A stretch of DNA of 56,282 nucleotides from Seison nebaliae (Eukaryota; Rotifera; Pararotatoria; Seisonacea; Seisonidae): NCBI GenBank assembly GCA_023231475.1, contig JALJEE010000381.1:1-56282 (forward strand). The letters are read 5' to 3'. A program made the translations under genes and the position numbers. The notes below the pieces were generated by a model. It made no database searches, was not told where the DNA came from, and saw only the letters and a program-made list of their open reading frames with translations. Shown here in pieces: positions 10,071-20,811 of the stretch; within the stretch, counting starts at the first letter, position 1; every line of letters begins with the position of its first letter.

Positions 10071-11523
10071 GGTTGTTTATGAATGATGATGGTTGATATA
10101 TGAAATGAAGTAGTATTGTTTATTTCGACCTTAGAAATTTCTCAAGTTTCTTTACTTTTCTTCGTCAGGTATAGAATCCTCTTTCTATTTATTAAGTGAA
10201 GAAATTTCTTTCATTTTATTGAATTTTATTTATCTAATTCTTTAAAAATATTTGGAAATTCTCCTTCTTTCTCCCACGATTTCATATAGAGAGAAATGAT
10301 CAATTCCTATTCTAGTCACGCGAATGGAAAAGATTCCATCGAAAATTTTATATAGTAACAGACAGAGATGGAAATTTCAATGAAATTCGGTTCGATGGAA
10401 AATTGGCGAAGTGGTGGATTTTGACAAATATCTGCGATTTTTCCCTTCGTATTTTCATGTGGATCATTTATTGTGAGTTTATTGAGGAATCATCTGAACG
10501 GAAATGAATTCCTCTCAATTCTCAACATTTTCCTCGTAACTCAATTAATTGGTTTGTGGGAAAGTTGATGTGAGAGGAGAAATAGGGAGATATATTATCT
10601 AACGGAATTTTTTTATTAAAATATTTTCTTATCGAGTCTCTTTAATATTTTTCAGTGATTTAATTTCCGATTATAATTGAAATTTATTTTAAAATTATTT
10701 TCTTCTCAATTTCTGATGATGTGTGTAATAAGGCGTGCGAGAGCTTATAAGAGTTCTTCTTGACTAAATAAAGTTTTTCATTGGAATTGAAATATAGAAT
10801 GACGAAAATTCAAAAGAAAAAATTTCCTTTTACAAAAAAAATAAGAAATGAACGTCCTCGTTGTTTAGTGAACTCTGCCCAAGTAGTGTCTTCGTGGAAA
10901 GGAAGAAAACATCAGAGGAATTGATCATTGAGTAAATTTTAGTGAATGGACAGACAAGAAATAAGTAATTTTTTTTTGAGAATCAGAAGACAGGAGGTGT
11001 GTGGATGCAATTGAGTTGTCTGGGTTGGAATATAAAGAAAGAAACTAAAGATGATGACGATAAGAAAAAATGTTAGTTCTGACACGAACAAATAACTACA
11101 GAGAAAATAGGAGGAGAAGGATTAAAATGGTTGAAATAATTTGTTCAAAAAGATTCAGGTTCCAACGTGTTAAGATCAAAAAATTATTTTGACGAAGAAG
11201 AAATTTGGAGGAAAATAAATGTGAAAGATTGAATAATCCGGATCGATAATCGATAAGATTCATTCGTTTTTAGATGTTAATTCAATTTATTTCTCTCGGT
11301 CTCATTTTGTCTTTTGTTTGAATAAGAGAAAGAATAAAAAAGTATCTTTATAATGGATAATGGCCAGATGGATTATAAACCATTCATGTAATTGGAGCGA
11401 CTTCCTATCGATAAATTGACATTTTCATTCATATTCATTGAGTAAAAATGAGAATTACAATTTGATGCTAAATAGAGAGTAAAAGAGAGAAAAAAAATGT
11501 AGATGATTGAATAAATGAGCATT
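10071..11523. other. Spacer upstream of SLC28 and downstream of CNOT2
   Basis: 1.45 kb with no supported coding frame. It is AT-rich, with purine-rich tracts on the plus strand (about 10800-11250). It probably contains the SLC28 promoter and CNOT2 3' UTR. No known element recognised. Confidence 0.5.
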
Positions 11524-13083
11524 CTAACGAATATTACTTCTGGGAGGAAGGGGCGAATTGTTCATTGATGAATGTGGATAATCTGGTTGATAAAGATGAC
11601 CGGATGGATCCACATTGAACATGTTGCCACCATCTCGACTCGAGATTCTGGGATGGAATGAGAATGGAGATGGAGCGAAGGGAAAGTTTAACAGATTGTC
11701 ATTCGGTTTCATCGGTATCGACGGAATTGACGATAATTGATCGTTAGAGGGACGATAATGACCGTTCATCCTTTTAGGGAAAGGGTCAGTTTGAAAGAGA
11801 TGAATATGATGACTGTCGGAGGAGGGTGAATTGTATAAGGAAGATTGACCAGATGAAGAGGATGACGATGAAGATGACGAAGGTACAAACGTCGCAGTAC
11901 CAAATGATTGATTGGCATTAGCGAAAGGGAAGCCTCGACTGAACTTCCTAAAACGACTGATGGCCTTCTTGAATGGTTCTTCTGTTTCCTTCTCTAACTT
12001 CTTCCAATTTATTCTCCGTTTCTCTTCCGTCTTCTTCCAGAGAATTGGATCGAAACGAACGATATCTATCTCGATTTCTTCGTCGATAATCATCGATCTC
12101 TTCGAATCGAACGAATCATCAACGATGAAGAACCAAAAACGTTTCTCTTTTTCATAATACCAATGTCGATTATGTCTGAAGGAAAAAGAGTTAGAATAAA
12201 AGAAGGATTTAGAAATTAAGAAAAAAGGAAACAATTCAGAAGCAGCCATCAATTGCAATAATTCACCACCGAAATTGTAGAAAATGAATAAAAGTGTCAA
12301 CGTATCCAATTTGTCGAGTGAGGGACATCGCACACGACAATAAGGACCGGTGGGAAACTTCATTCCACGAGCGAGTGCAACATCATTTCTCTCAAAGATC
12401 TTCAATTGTTTCGATGTGAAAGGACCTCGGAATTTCCTGAGAAATTTAAATAATATAAAATTAGAAATAAAATTAGAAATAAATTTTAAAAAAATTAAAA
12501 TTTGAACTTAGTTTCATTTGTGTGAATGTCTAAAGGAACTTCGTCAAATCCACCGATAAGACGTCGAACTTTATAATTTTTGTTCGTTTCAATCAGTGCC
12601 GCCTTCCATCCAACCAGACCATATTTCTCTCCCAAATGCTTGATGCCGGGATTATTGGTCGATGAACCAGTCAATGAGAGAGAACTAGGCGACGAAGAAT
12701 TTAAAGTGGAATTGGCATTGAAAGAAAATGGAACATCCCCTCCTAACCGATGACCTGATCGGACAAACGGACGAACGGAACCTCCTGCCGTCATGTATGG
12801 ACGGCTGAAATGCGGATAGAAGTTGTTCGATGATGGCATATGAGACGGTGGTCCATGAACCGGAAACGAATTGGCAATTGACGAGAAATTATTAACCATA
12901 TTCGTTGGAGATGCTTTTGATCGCTGATCCATCAACTGATTATTTCGACTATTCATTCTCTGCTCTTTATCATTCAATTCAACATCATCCGAATACGTTC
13001 CATTATTGTTGTTATTATTCTTCCGATTATTGTTGTTATTATTATTATTATTGTTGTTGTTATTACTGTTGTCATTATGATTC

Positions 13084-13120
<37 letters not shown>

Positions 13121-13243
13121 AATTATTATTACTGTTGTTGTTGTTGTTGTTGCCATTAGATGAGGATGATGAGGAAGATGATGATGATGATGATGATGAA
13201 CCACCATTTGTATTACCAGAATTATTTGAATTATTATTCGTTC

Positions 13244-13274
<31 letters not shown>

Positions 13275-13748
13275 GGAAGAATTGCCATTATTCCCATAAT
13301 TCTGATTACCCGTATTATCATCTTTGATGTTGTTATTATTTGATTTGGTTTTACTCGACTTCTTATGTTCGTGATGATTCTGATGAGGATTCTGATGATT
13401 CTTACTATTAGTATTTTCACTCATTCGTAATGAATAGATGAGACAAGACCTGGACGAACGTTTAAGAACATCATCTAATCCATCATTTCGCACTCGAGCT
13501 ATCGTCCAATCGTCTTCATCTAAAAACGTTCCAGTCATTCTCCGATTCGATAAAGACTTCTCCGTCTTCCAATTACTGGGTTCCATTCTCTCATGTCGAA
13601 TGACGTTGAAGATATTAATGAGGAAATCGTTGAGAATCAATCGCCGCGTCTCATTCATTTGTGGGAGGGTGTCACTTTTCAGTTTTATTCTCGATTTGGG
13701 TAAGCACCATTCGGGCGGACTGCATCCACGATGGAGTATATCAACCAT
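11524..13748 (-). CDS. CNOT2: CCR4-NOT complex subunit 2 (NOT2/NOT3/NOT5 domain)
   Basis: Three exons: 13748-12508, 12436-12233 and 12175-11524 (introns 71 and 57 bp), 698 aa with the ATG at 13748. The frame stays open upstream to 14018, so a longer N terminus is possible. The conserved part starts about residue 357 with EKYGLVGWKAALIETNKNYK, matching the KYGLLGLL-type motif before the NOT box. It runs through FRGPFTSKQ, LFIFYNFGGELLQLMAASEL, HNRHWYYEKEKRFW and VRFDPILWKK. CNOT2 is a core scaffold that helps dock the deadenylases and shortens mRNA tails in the cytoplasm. Residues roughly 120-260 are dominated by asparagine, serine and glycine runs encoded by AAT/TCA repeats. A Ser/Pro-rich tail of about 130 residues follows the NOT box, which in most animals is the C terminus. 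CPEB, a recruiter of this complex, is the adjacent gene. Confidence 0.88.
13000..13300 (-). repeat. Coding trinucleotide repeats (Asn/Ser/Gly runs) in CNOT2
   Basis: Nearly uninterrupted ATT/GTT (plus strand) triplets and a GAT/ATG stretch at 13160-13200 encode polyasparagine and polyserine on the minus strand. They create open frames in the other five frames that should not be taken as genes. Confidence 0.85.
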
Positions 13749-14334
13749 TTCACACTCTACGAATAATAAAGTATAAGAGAAGAAATCTTTTGTATTTTTT
13801 TTTTGAGGGATGAGAAAAAGAAGAATATGAGAGAAAAAATATGAGAAAGAAAGAAGAATATGGAAAAGAAAGAGAATGACGTTCGTTTCCCTCCAGTTAA
13901 AAATATGATCACCTTCCAAGAATGAAAGGAGAAAAAAAAAATGAAGAAAATTTACTTTCAAATGAAAATAAATTGATACGTTCGCTACTTTTGGAATGTG
14001 GAACAAGAAGAATAACAACAGAATGGAATTTACATTATCTTCTGATTGTGTTCCGTTCCAATTAATAATATATGAAGAAAAAAATGAATTTTATAGTTTT
14101 TCTTTTCAACATCGACATTTCAAATTTACACCGTTCTTTTTCACTTTTCTATCATTTCGTTGATTCGTCATCATTCGACATCAATCAAACGTCATTTTCA
14201 TATTTCAACAATCTTCTTTTTACTTTCCACTATAAACATCGATCATGTTCAAATCGAAAAAGAAAACTTAAAATAATTAAAGAGAAATTGAACATTTGTC
14301 TGTGAAAGAATTAAGGATAAATATCCAAAATATG
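13749..14334. other. Spacer between CNOT2 and CPEB
   Basis: About 590 bp. The part up to 14018 remains open in the CNOT2 frame but codes for phenylalanine-, leucine- and lysine-rich text that looks like untranslated leader. A purine-rich plus-strand tract spans 13795-13960. Confidence 0.45.
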
Positions 14335-17300
14335 TTACTGTCGATTCTCATAATCTTCATAGACGTTTCCACTATTCCGTTCTACATAATTATCATATGA
14401 ACACGATTGATACGATTCAGGCGGATACGTTCCTGCCGCATATGAAATTAATGGAAATTGATTTCTTGGAAAATATCTAGATGGATATGATGAAAATGAT
14501 TCCTGTGCACATGATTCTGATACGTATTGTTCTTGTGAACAAGATTCCTGTAAATACGATTCTTTAGAGCATGAATCTTGTACATATGATCCTGCAGAAT
14601 ATGATTCCTGTTGGAATGATCCACCAGAATGTGATTCCTGATGGAATGATTCTGTGGAATGTGATTCCTGTGCAAATTGTCCTGTAAATGGATAGGATAC
14701 GTTACGAAACGTTCCTCCACAATCTGATTGGTGATGAAAGGATTCTGTCGAATATGATTCCTGATGGAACGATCCAGATGGATATTGTTCCTGATGAATT
14801 TGTTCTCCGACAGATTGTTGTGGACAAGTTACTATTGGATATGATCGTGCTGGACATAATTCTGTTGGATACTTTTCAGATGGATACGTTGTCAATGAAT
14901 ATGGTTGTGGTGTATAAGTATCAGATGGATGATATGTTCCATTTTCTGATGGGAAATATTCTGCGGAATAAGCTCTCGTCGGATACATTTGATTAGATGG
15001 ATAATTTGTTGAAGAACGTTCTCTCAAATACATATGAGACGGATATGATCCGTTTGGACATAATTCTGTAGAATACGTTTCTGATGGATATGGTACAATT
15101 GTATATGATTCAGATGATGGCGGCAATGCACATGGATAATTCTTCGATATTTCACATTCGGATGGAACATCTCGTGGAGAGAAACATTCGGCTGGATATT
15201 CTTCGGATGGATATACATCACATGAACGATGATCTGTCAAATAAGTATCAGACAAATGAGTATTTGTGGAAAAGGAGGGAGATTGTCGTGCTGAATGATT
15301 TTCAGATGGATAAGAAATTTGATCAATTTGTGAATTGTCTTCCATATCGAATGAGGATGATAATAATTGTCGTCGTTTCTCATTCTTTAAATGTAACGAT
15401 TCGAGATGTTGAATCGTTACATTCAATTCTAATCCTGGTGATGATGTATCATATGGATTGCGATAATCATCATCTTTCATCTCATTGAAATTGGTGGATT
15501 TGGATGATCGACGAAATGGTTTGAAAGAATGGAATTTTTCTTTCGATGAAATTGGAAGAGTACCAGGACCAATTCCTGGTAAGAATGGAGGTGGAAGTGT
15601 GGCTGGTGGTGGAATATTACAAATAAAATCCGCTGTAAATGTTGGCATAGCATATTCGGGAGGAAGTGGTGGATGAATTCTTTCTTCCGCTTCATTCTCT
15701 GTCTCTTCATCATTCTCTAATCGTCTTGGAGCTCTCTTGATGGGTCGATGGGCATAAAGTGTGTCATTATCATGTAGATATAACCAACAAGCACGACAGA
15801 AATATCGGAAACAATAAAGATCACGACAAAAATAAATTCCATCAGCATTCATACAACATGAGCAGATATGCTCCTCCAAATATGGATCGATTTGAAGTTT
15901 CTTTTGAAATTGTTCCGTTTTCATTTCAATATATTCCGATTGAACAGCTTGAAAATAATTATAGAAATTGGAGAAAACGACTCGGGCACTTCCGATAGGA
16001 TATCGATGTCGATCCATATCTATTGCTACGAATATGACAGATCCATACAAATCATTCATTAATTGGAAAAGATGATAGGCAGTCATGGTGCCATGTAATG
16101 AACCGACGAAAACGGTCAATTTCGGATTGATTGCCAATTGTTGTACTTCCAAAACTTGTTCTTCCGAATTCAATTTATCTTCCATCAACGGATAATAAAG
16201 ACAATCAGAAATTCTCCAAGGAATAATTTGAATATCTTTATCAATCTCTTTCTCTGGTATGGTCAATTGAAGATGATAAGATTGAAATGATGGATATCTC
16301 ACCATTTCACATGTACTCAACATATCACTCACATCTTCATGTGTCTCCAACATCACATATGTATAACCGGGGAAACTATCCTTATTAATGAGTGTGATTT
16401 CTGATGACGTTGTACGAGTAGGCAAAGAAATTATTGTTGTTGTTGCTGTTGTTGTTGAAGAAGAAGGAGGAGGAGGAGGAGATATTTCCGATTCATTGGC
16501 AGTAAGAGATTCGATCGTATGAAGAGGTTCTTCAATGATAACTTCCGATGAGAATTGTGAGAAGAATTCATATAAATCATCTTCCGTACAATTGTGAGGG
16601 AGACCGCCAACGAACATTTTACAAGAGAATTTCGGTGGAAATCGACGAGGTCGACTTTTACGTAATATGCCTTGCCATAACCGTTGTCGTGGCCATTTAT
16701 CTGATGATAAATTGATGAATTGGAAAAGAGAACAACTTCGAATTGGATGGGATGAATATTTCAATTGTTCCTGCTCCTTCAATCTCGTCCGATATTTGTA
16801 ACGATCCAACAAATAAATTCTCAATTGATGATCATCTCGACTCAAAACATTCGCTCGTAATGCATTCGATTTTCTGATAAGATTCCTTCGACATGCCACA
16901 CTCATCATCATTCCCACACATAAATCATCAAAATTAATCGAAGACAACGATTCCTCTTCTTCACAATTCAAACTAGTATGAACATCATCGAGTTCTTGAG
17001 GTATTTGAGTGTTAAAATTATCCATTCGAAACTCTTCATCACAATATTCTCGTTTAACATATTTATAATTTTCCATTTTATTTCCATAATAATTCTGTTC
17101 CTGATTATTCATTATACATTTCCCATAATTGTCCATAATATCATTTCTTAAATTTCTTGGATTATAATTCTCCAAATTCGCTAGATGATTCTCTGAAATT
17201 AAATTATTATCATTGTTGTTGTTGTTGTTGCTGTTGTTGTTTTCTACAATGAAATTATTCATATTTCCAGAAATATAATTATTCATCATATTTCCTGATA

Positions 17301-17787
17301 CGAATGTTCTAACATATCTCCCTGAGAAATTATTCATATTATTCGGATGAAAATTACCCATAATACTTCCCTGCAAATTATTGACGGCACCGTTCAGATA
17401 ATTGGGAGGACGGAAAGTGTTGACGGCTGCAGGAGGGAAATGACATAAATTGCCATTTTGAATGTGACACATATTTGTTGGAATGAAATTAGTGATATTT
17501 CTAGGAATGAAATTGCCCATGTTTCTACACGGGAAATTGACCATTCTTTCAGGAATATAATTTCCGATTCGTTGAGAGAGAGAATATTCTCGTTTCTCTG
17601 GAATCATATTCTCAATTTGTTGTCGAACCGAATTCGCAACTTTCACATCAACTAACTCGTCAATATTCTCGGAAACGTCAACGTCACCGATAACAGAACG
17701 GTTCTCCACCGTCATATCGTCATCGTCGATGGCAGCCCACAAATCAGCTGGAAGGGAATGTTCGAATTCCATCCTCTCAACCGACAT
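14335..17787 (-). CDS. CPEB: Cytoplasmic polyadenylation element-binding protein (CPEB1-type) with long low-complexity ends
   Basis: One exon, 1150 aa, about twice the usual CPEB length. RRM1 starts near residue 388 (KMFVGGLPHNCTEDDL) and is split by a Pro/Ser/Thr insert of some 50 residues before GYTYVMLETHEDV. RRM2 starts near 556 (LTVFVGSLHGTMTAYHL). The CPEB zinc-binding ZZ domain spans about 630-700 (DPYLEEHICSCC, FCRDLYCFRYFCRACW), closest to CPEB1. CPEB binds U-rich elements in 3' UTRs and switches mRNAs between deadenylation and polyadenylation, often in germ cells and synapses. Residues 60-230 are Asn/Phe/Pro-rich with recurring N-F-I-P type units. Residues about 830-1150 are degenerate Tyr-Pro-Ser and Glu-Ser-Tyr repeats. 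The ATG at 17787 is the first in frame. Confidence 0.93.
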   Translation of the reverse strand: MSVERMEFEHSLPADLWAAIDDDDMTVENRSVIGDVDVSENIDELVDVKVANSVRQQIENMIPEKREYSLSQRIGNYIPERMVNFPCRNMGNFIPRNITNFIPTNMCHIQNGNLCHFPPAAVNTFRPPNYLNGAVNNLQGSIMGNFHPNNMNNFSGRYVRTFVSGNMMNNYISGNMNNFIVENNNSNNNNNNDNNLISENHLANLENYNPRNLRNDIMDNYGKCIMNNQEQNYYGNKMENYKYVKREYCDEEFRMDNFNTQIPQELDDVHTSLNCEEEESLSSINFDDLCVGMMMSVACRRNLIRKSNALRANVLSRDDHQLRIYLLDRYKYRTRLKEQEQLKYSSHPIRSCSLFQFINLSSDKWPRQRLWQGILRKSRPRRFPPKFSCKMFVGGLPHNCTEDDLYEFFSQFSSEVIIEEPLHTIESLTANESEISPPPPPSSSTTTATTTIISLPTRTTSSEITLINKDSFPGYTYVMLETHEDVSDMLSTCEMVRYPSFQSYHLQLTIPEKEIDKDIQIIPWRISDCLYYPLMEDKLNSEEQVLEVQQLAINPKLTVFVGSLHGTMTAYHLFQLMNDLYGSVIFVAIDMDRHRYPIGSARVVFSNFYNYFQAVQSEYIEMKTEQFQKKLQIDPYLEEHICSCCMNADGIYFCRDLYCFRYFCRACWLYLHDNDTLYAHRPIKRAPRRLENDEETENEAEERIHPPLPPEYAMPTFTADFICNIPPPATLPPPFLPGIGPGTLPISSKEKFHSFKPFRRSSKSTNFNEMKDDDYRNPYDTSSPGLELNVTIQHLESLHLKNEKRRQLLSSSFDMEDNSQIDQISYPSENHSARQSPSFSTNTHLSDTYLTDHRSCDVYPSEEYPAECFSPRDVPSECEISKNYPCALPPSSESYTIVPYPSETYSTELCPNGSYPSHMYLRERSSTNYPSNQMYPTRAYSAEYFPSENGTYHPSDTYTPQPYSLTTYPSEKYPTELCPARSYPIVTCPQQSVGEQIHQEQYPSGSFHQESYSTESFHHQSDCGGTFRNVSYPFTGQFAQESHSTESFHQESHSGGSFQQESYSAGSYVQDSCSKESYLQESCSQEQYVSESCAQESFSSYPSRYFPRNQFPLISYAAGTYPPESYQSCSYDNYVERNSGNVYEDYENRQ
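14380..15300 (-). repeat. Degenerate Tyr/Ser/Pro coding repeat array at the CPEB C terminus
   Basis: Roughly 24-36 bp units on the plus strand (variants of GATGGATATGATTC and TTCCTGTGGAATGATTC) translate on the minus strand to Y-P-S-E-x-Y and Q-E-S-Y-S/Q-E-S-F units, some 30 in all by eye. They are too diverged for recent slippage but keep the Y/S/E periodicity. Confidence 0.75.
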
Positions 17788-18792
17788 TTAAAATACGTAG
17801 ATATCACTCTCAATCAATGATCAGAGGAAAGAATGAAGGAATATGAAGGAAACTAATGGGGGAAAAAAGATGAGATAGGATTAAAATCGAAATTTCTATT
17901 CTATTGGCGACATGTTATTCGACCGATCAATCATTGTGGAGAAGATGTGTTTCGGTGGGAGGAATATACAAACATTTCTACGTTTCTCCCATATCTTCCT
18001 CAATCACACAATCACCTTACTACTACACACACACACACACACATACAGACACGAAAACACACACACACACACAAATCGATTCAAATTTACTAGACACAGA
18101 TAGACTCTCGATAGAAATCTCCTTCCACTCATACATTCTGCTTACATATGTATAGAAGAAAAAGAAGAGAAACGGAGAATGTGCTTCAATCCACCATCTC
18201 ATACCAGCACAATCTCAACAAATTGAAATATAGAAAACAGATGAATTTTAAGCTGCATTCAACTGACAATTGGAAATCTTCTCTCCTCTCCCATCAACAT
18301 CCTATTTAAAATTGAAACAATTCTCCCAATCTCAATTATTTTCTCCACTCATATCCTCTTCCATTAACAAAAGAAACAATGAGAGACAATGTAAATCTTT
18401 AATGATTTTTTCTTTTTTTTAAAAATTGAGCTTCTATTCATCGAATTTCAAATAGACGAACGTCTTCAAATAATTCTCGGTTTTTGAATATTTTCAATTA
18501 TAATTTCAAATCTTTTCAAATCGAATAGAATTTATTTTTCACAATCTTATTCTGTGAGTTCATGTTATGCACAGATGGTAATTATTGGAATTTAATTAAA
18601 TGATTTTTAAAAGAAAAGAATGATTTTCATCAACTTTTAAATTTATTTATTAGTGAATAAATAATAAGTATAATAGTAGTTGGTTTGACCCGTTGAATAA
18701 ATGAATAACAACAAATACTTAATTCGATTAAAATAATTTGTGAATGAATCATCGTTTCTTCCATTATAATAAGAGGATGTGATGAATTGTTT
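17788..18792. other. CPEB upstream spacer
   Basis: 1 kb without a supported gene. It contains the CA-repeat at 18023-18073 and runs of T. The first few hundred bases are the likely CPEB promoter and leader. Confidence 0.5.
18023..18073. repeat. (CA)n microsatellite, imperfect
   Basis: Two CA tracts of about 18-20 bp separated by an interruption (TACAGACACGAAA). Short open frames across it are repeat artefacts. Confidence 0.9.
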
Positions 18793-20247
18793 TCACATGA
18801 AATTCTGAAGCATTCCAACATCCACCACATTCGCATTCCGTACCAATAGAAGATTCCTACTATCTGTCCTTTCTACCACAACCGTTCCACTCAGATAATC
18901 GTGAATACCTCGCCGATATGGATTCTGCCAATGAAGTATCATCATTGGTGGTAGGACGGAAATGAGAAGATATTTGATGAAGTGGCGAAATAGTGCGCGG
19001 AAGAATCCCAAATTGGAGGATGGCAAAGCGATTAGTAAATGTTGCATTTGTTGTTGGAGATTAAGATGAGTCAATTGAATATCATTCGATGTGGTGTTGA
19101 TGAATTGCTCCTGATATTGGTTGAGAGGTCGAACGAAAATATTATAAGAGTGAGTAGAGGATGTATATTTGAGACGAGTGACTGATTGGAGGATTTTGTC
19201 ACATCTGATCACTCTCATTCTCATCAACAATTGGCCCAATGACGACCCATCCAAATAATGATAACAAATGGCATAATAGAAACTGGAGATGAAGAGACCG
19301 ACCAACTCCAACAAACCATAAGTGCGCCAGAAGTCGTTGACAGAGATGGAAGTGGGCGGCATATCCGACGTGGAATTAATGGATTTCTGAAGGAAATCCG
19401 ACGACGAAAACAGACGGCTAAACAAGGAGAATTTAACATTGTTCAAATATGGATTCGTATTGGAATCAGCTGAGAAAGATTGAATGAGTTCACCCATATA
19501 ACTCACGTACGTCTTCAATTCTCCAATATCATAAAAGAAATAAAAGATGAACCAAATCATCACAAATCGAAGAATGAGAGCGAATATCGAATCTAGTATA
19601 ACAGCAAAACATCGACGATGAAATGATGGTATTGAAAAGATAAATGTCTCCAACCATACTCTCATGAGCATCTTCTCGAATTCTAAAGGATTTCTTCCCA
19701 TTGTCGTTCCATTCCCGCCATTTATTCCTTGACGGAAATTTTCCGCTCTCGTCACTACCGTCACTCGATTACTCTCATTATTCTGATGATAATTCAATAA
19801 TTGATTTAATCCTGTTTGTTGTTGTTGTTGTTGTTGTTGTTGTTGGTTGAAACGATAAGAGAAATGTAATTTGACAACTTCCTCATTTCCATTATAAGCG
19901 ATAACATCACCGCTATTATTGAAATTGTTATTATTATTATTATTATTAATCTCATTTGGAGTAATAATATTATTTGAAGAAGAATTGACAACATCATTAA
20001 ACATCGAATGATCTATCATCAGTTGTTCATGATTTTCATTCATTTTCACTTTTTGGAATGAATTCGAGAAGGAATTCAATTCATGAAATCGTTGCGAATT
20101 CGATTCGAACACATTCATATAGTTTTTTGCGTCTTCCAATGCGCGTTTGGAAGCACGTTGACGCAACACAGTCTCCATATATTCATCGTCATGCTGGTGA
20201 GCGGAGGTTTGGATGAATTGGATAATATCTTTCATTTCCTCTCCCAT
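18793..20247 (-). CDS. FAM8A1: FAM8A1-like RDD-domain ER membrane protein
   Basis: Single exon, 484 aa. The C-terminal RDD domain spans about 200-460: FHRRCFAVILDSIFALILRF (first helix with its Arg), DGSSLGQLLMRMRVIRCD, FFRALFRHFIKYLLISVLPPM, and the closing DYLSGTVVVER, as in human FAM8A1. Three or four membrane helices are visible. FAM8A1 is a cofactor of the HRD1 ubiquitin ligase in ER-associated degradation. The N-terminal 190 residues hold a charged helix and Asn and Gln runs (a (GTT)n block on the plus strand near 19817-19847). Human FAM8A1 likewise has a variable N terminus. The ATG at 20247 lies before a conserved-looking EEMKDIIQF helix and is a reasonable start. Confidence 0.87.
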   Translation of the reverse strand: MGEEMKDIIQFIQTSAHQHDDEYMETVLRQRASKRALEDAKNYMNVFESNSQRFHELNSFSNSFQKVKMNENHEQLMIDHSMFNDVVNSSSNNIITPNEINNNNNNNNFNNSGDVIAYNGNEEVVKLHFSYRFNQQQQQQQQQQTGLNQLLNYHQNNESNRVTVVTRAENFRQGINGGNGTTMGRNPLEFEKMLMRVWLETFIFSIPSFHRRCFAVILDSIFALILRFVMIWFIFYFFYDIGELKTYVSYMGELIQSFSADSNTNPYLNNVKFSLFSRLFSSSDFLQKSINSTSDMPPTSISVNDFWRTYGLLELVGLFISSFYYAICYHYLDGSSLGQLLMRMRVIRCDKILQSVTRLKYTSSTHSYNIFVRPLNQYQEQFINTTSNDIQLTHLNLQQQMQHLLIALPSSNLGFFRALFRHFIKYLLISVLPPMMILHWQNPYRRGIHDYLSGTVVVERTDSRNLLLVRNANVVDVGMLQNFM

Positions 20248-20811
20248 GTCTTATCAGTAGTTCTCAGACGAATCTCTAAAGTTCGATAGGAATAAGAGAA
20301 ATGAAAAGAAAATTCATAAATTCTTCGTCGACGACAAATTAGAAAAATACTTCAATTCAATTCTTCAATTACTTTCTACCGTTTCTCTCTATTCGATTTC
20401 ATTATATTAGATGAATCAGCATAACTCATTCCGTCACTCTTCCATCCAATTTTCAAAAATTACTTTATTTTTTTTTTTTCATTCAAATCTTAAGGTTATT
20501 CTCTTATGTCGATTGTAATCATCTGCCAATCTTACCAAATAACAATTCATCTATAATCATCTTCCCAATTTTTTCTTTTCAAAAATATTATTCTTATATT
20601 TATTACTAACATAGTATGTTATATCTATTACATTTATCGCCTTTTCATAACTTAGCTTTTTTCTTAGCTTTCTTCTTAGCTTTCTATTAAGTATTGATTA
20701 TGAAAATTTTAATTTGACTAATGAATAGAATGGTAGAAGAACTAAATTGAACCTTATTAAAAATGAGATAAATTACAAGGAGAAATTAAAGAAAATTCGA
20801 AGAGGATTAAG
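20248..20811. other. FAM8A1/CDKAL1 spacer
   Basis: 565 bp without a gene. A short tandem of TTAGCTTT(T/C)TTC units lies at about 20653-20690, and there are poly-T tracts. Confidence 0.5.

Noticed and set aside
12905-13420. Open frames rich in Tyr/Cys (plus) or Ile/Met (minus) over the triplet repeats
   Set aside because: Frame shadows of the polyasparagine/serine repeats of CNOT2.
17904-18155. Frames with TH repeats
   Set aside because: Produced by the CA microsatellite.
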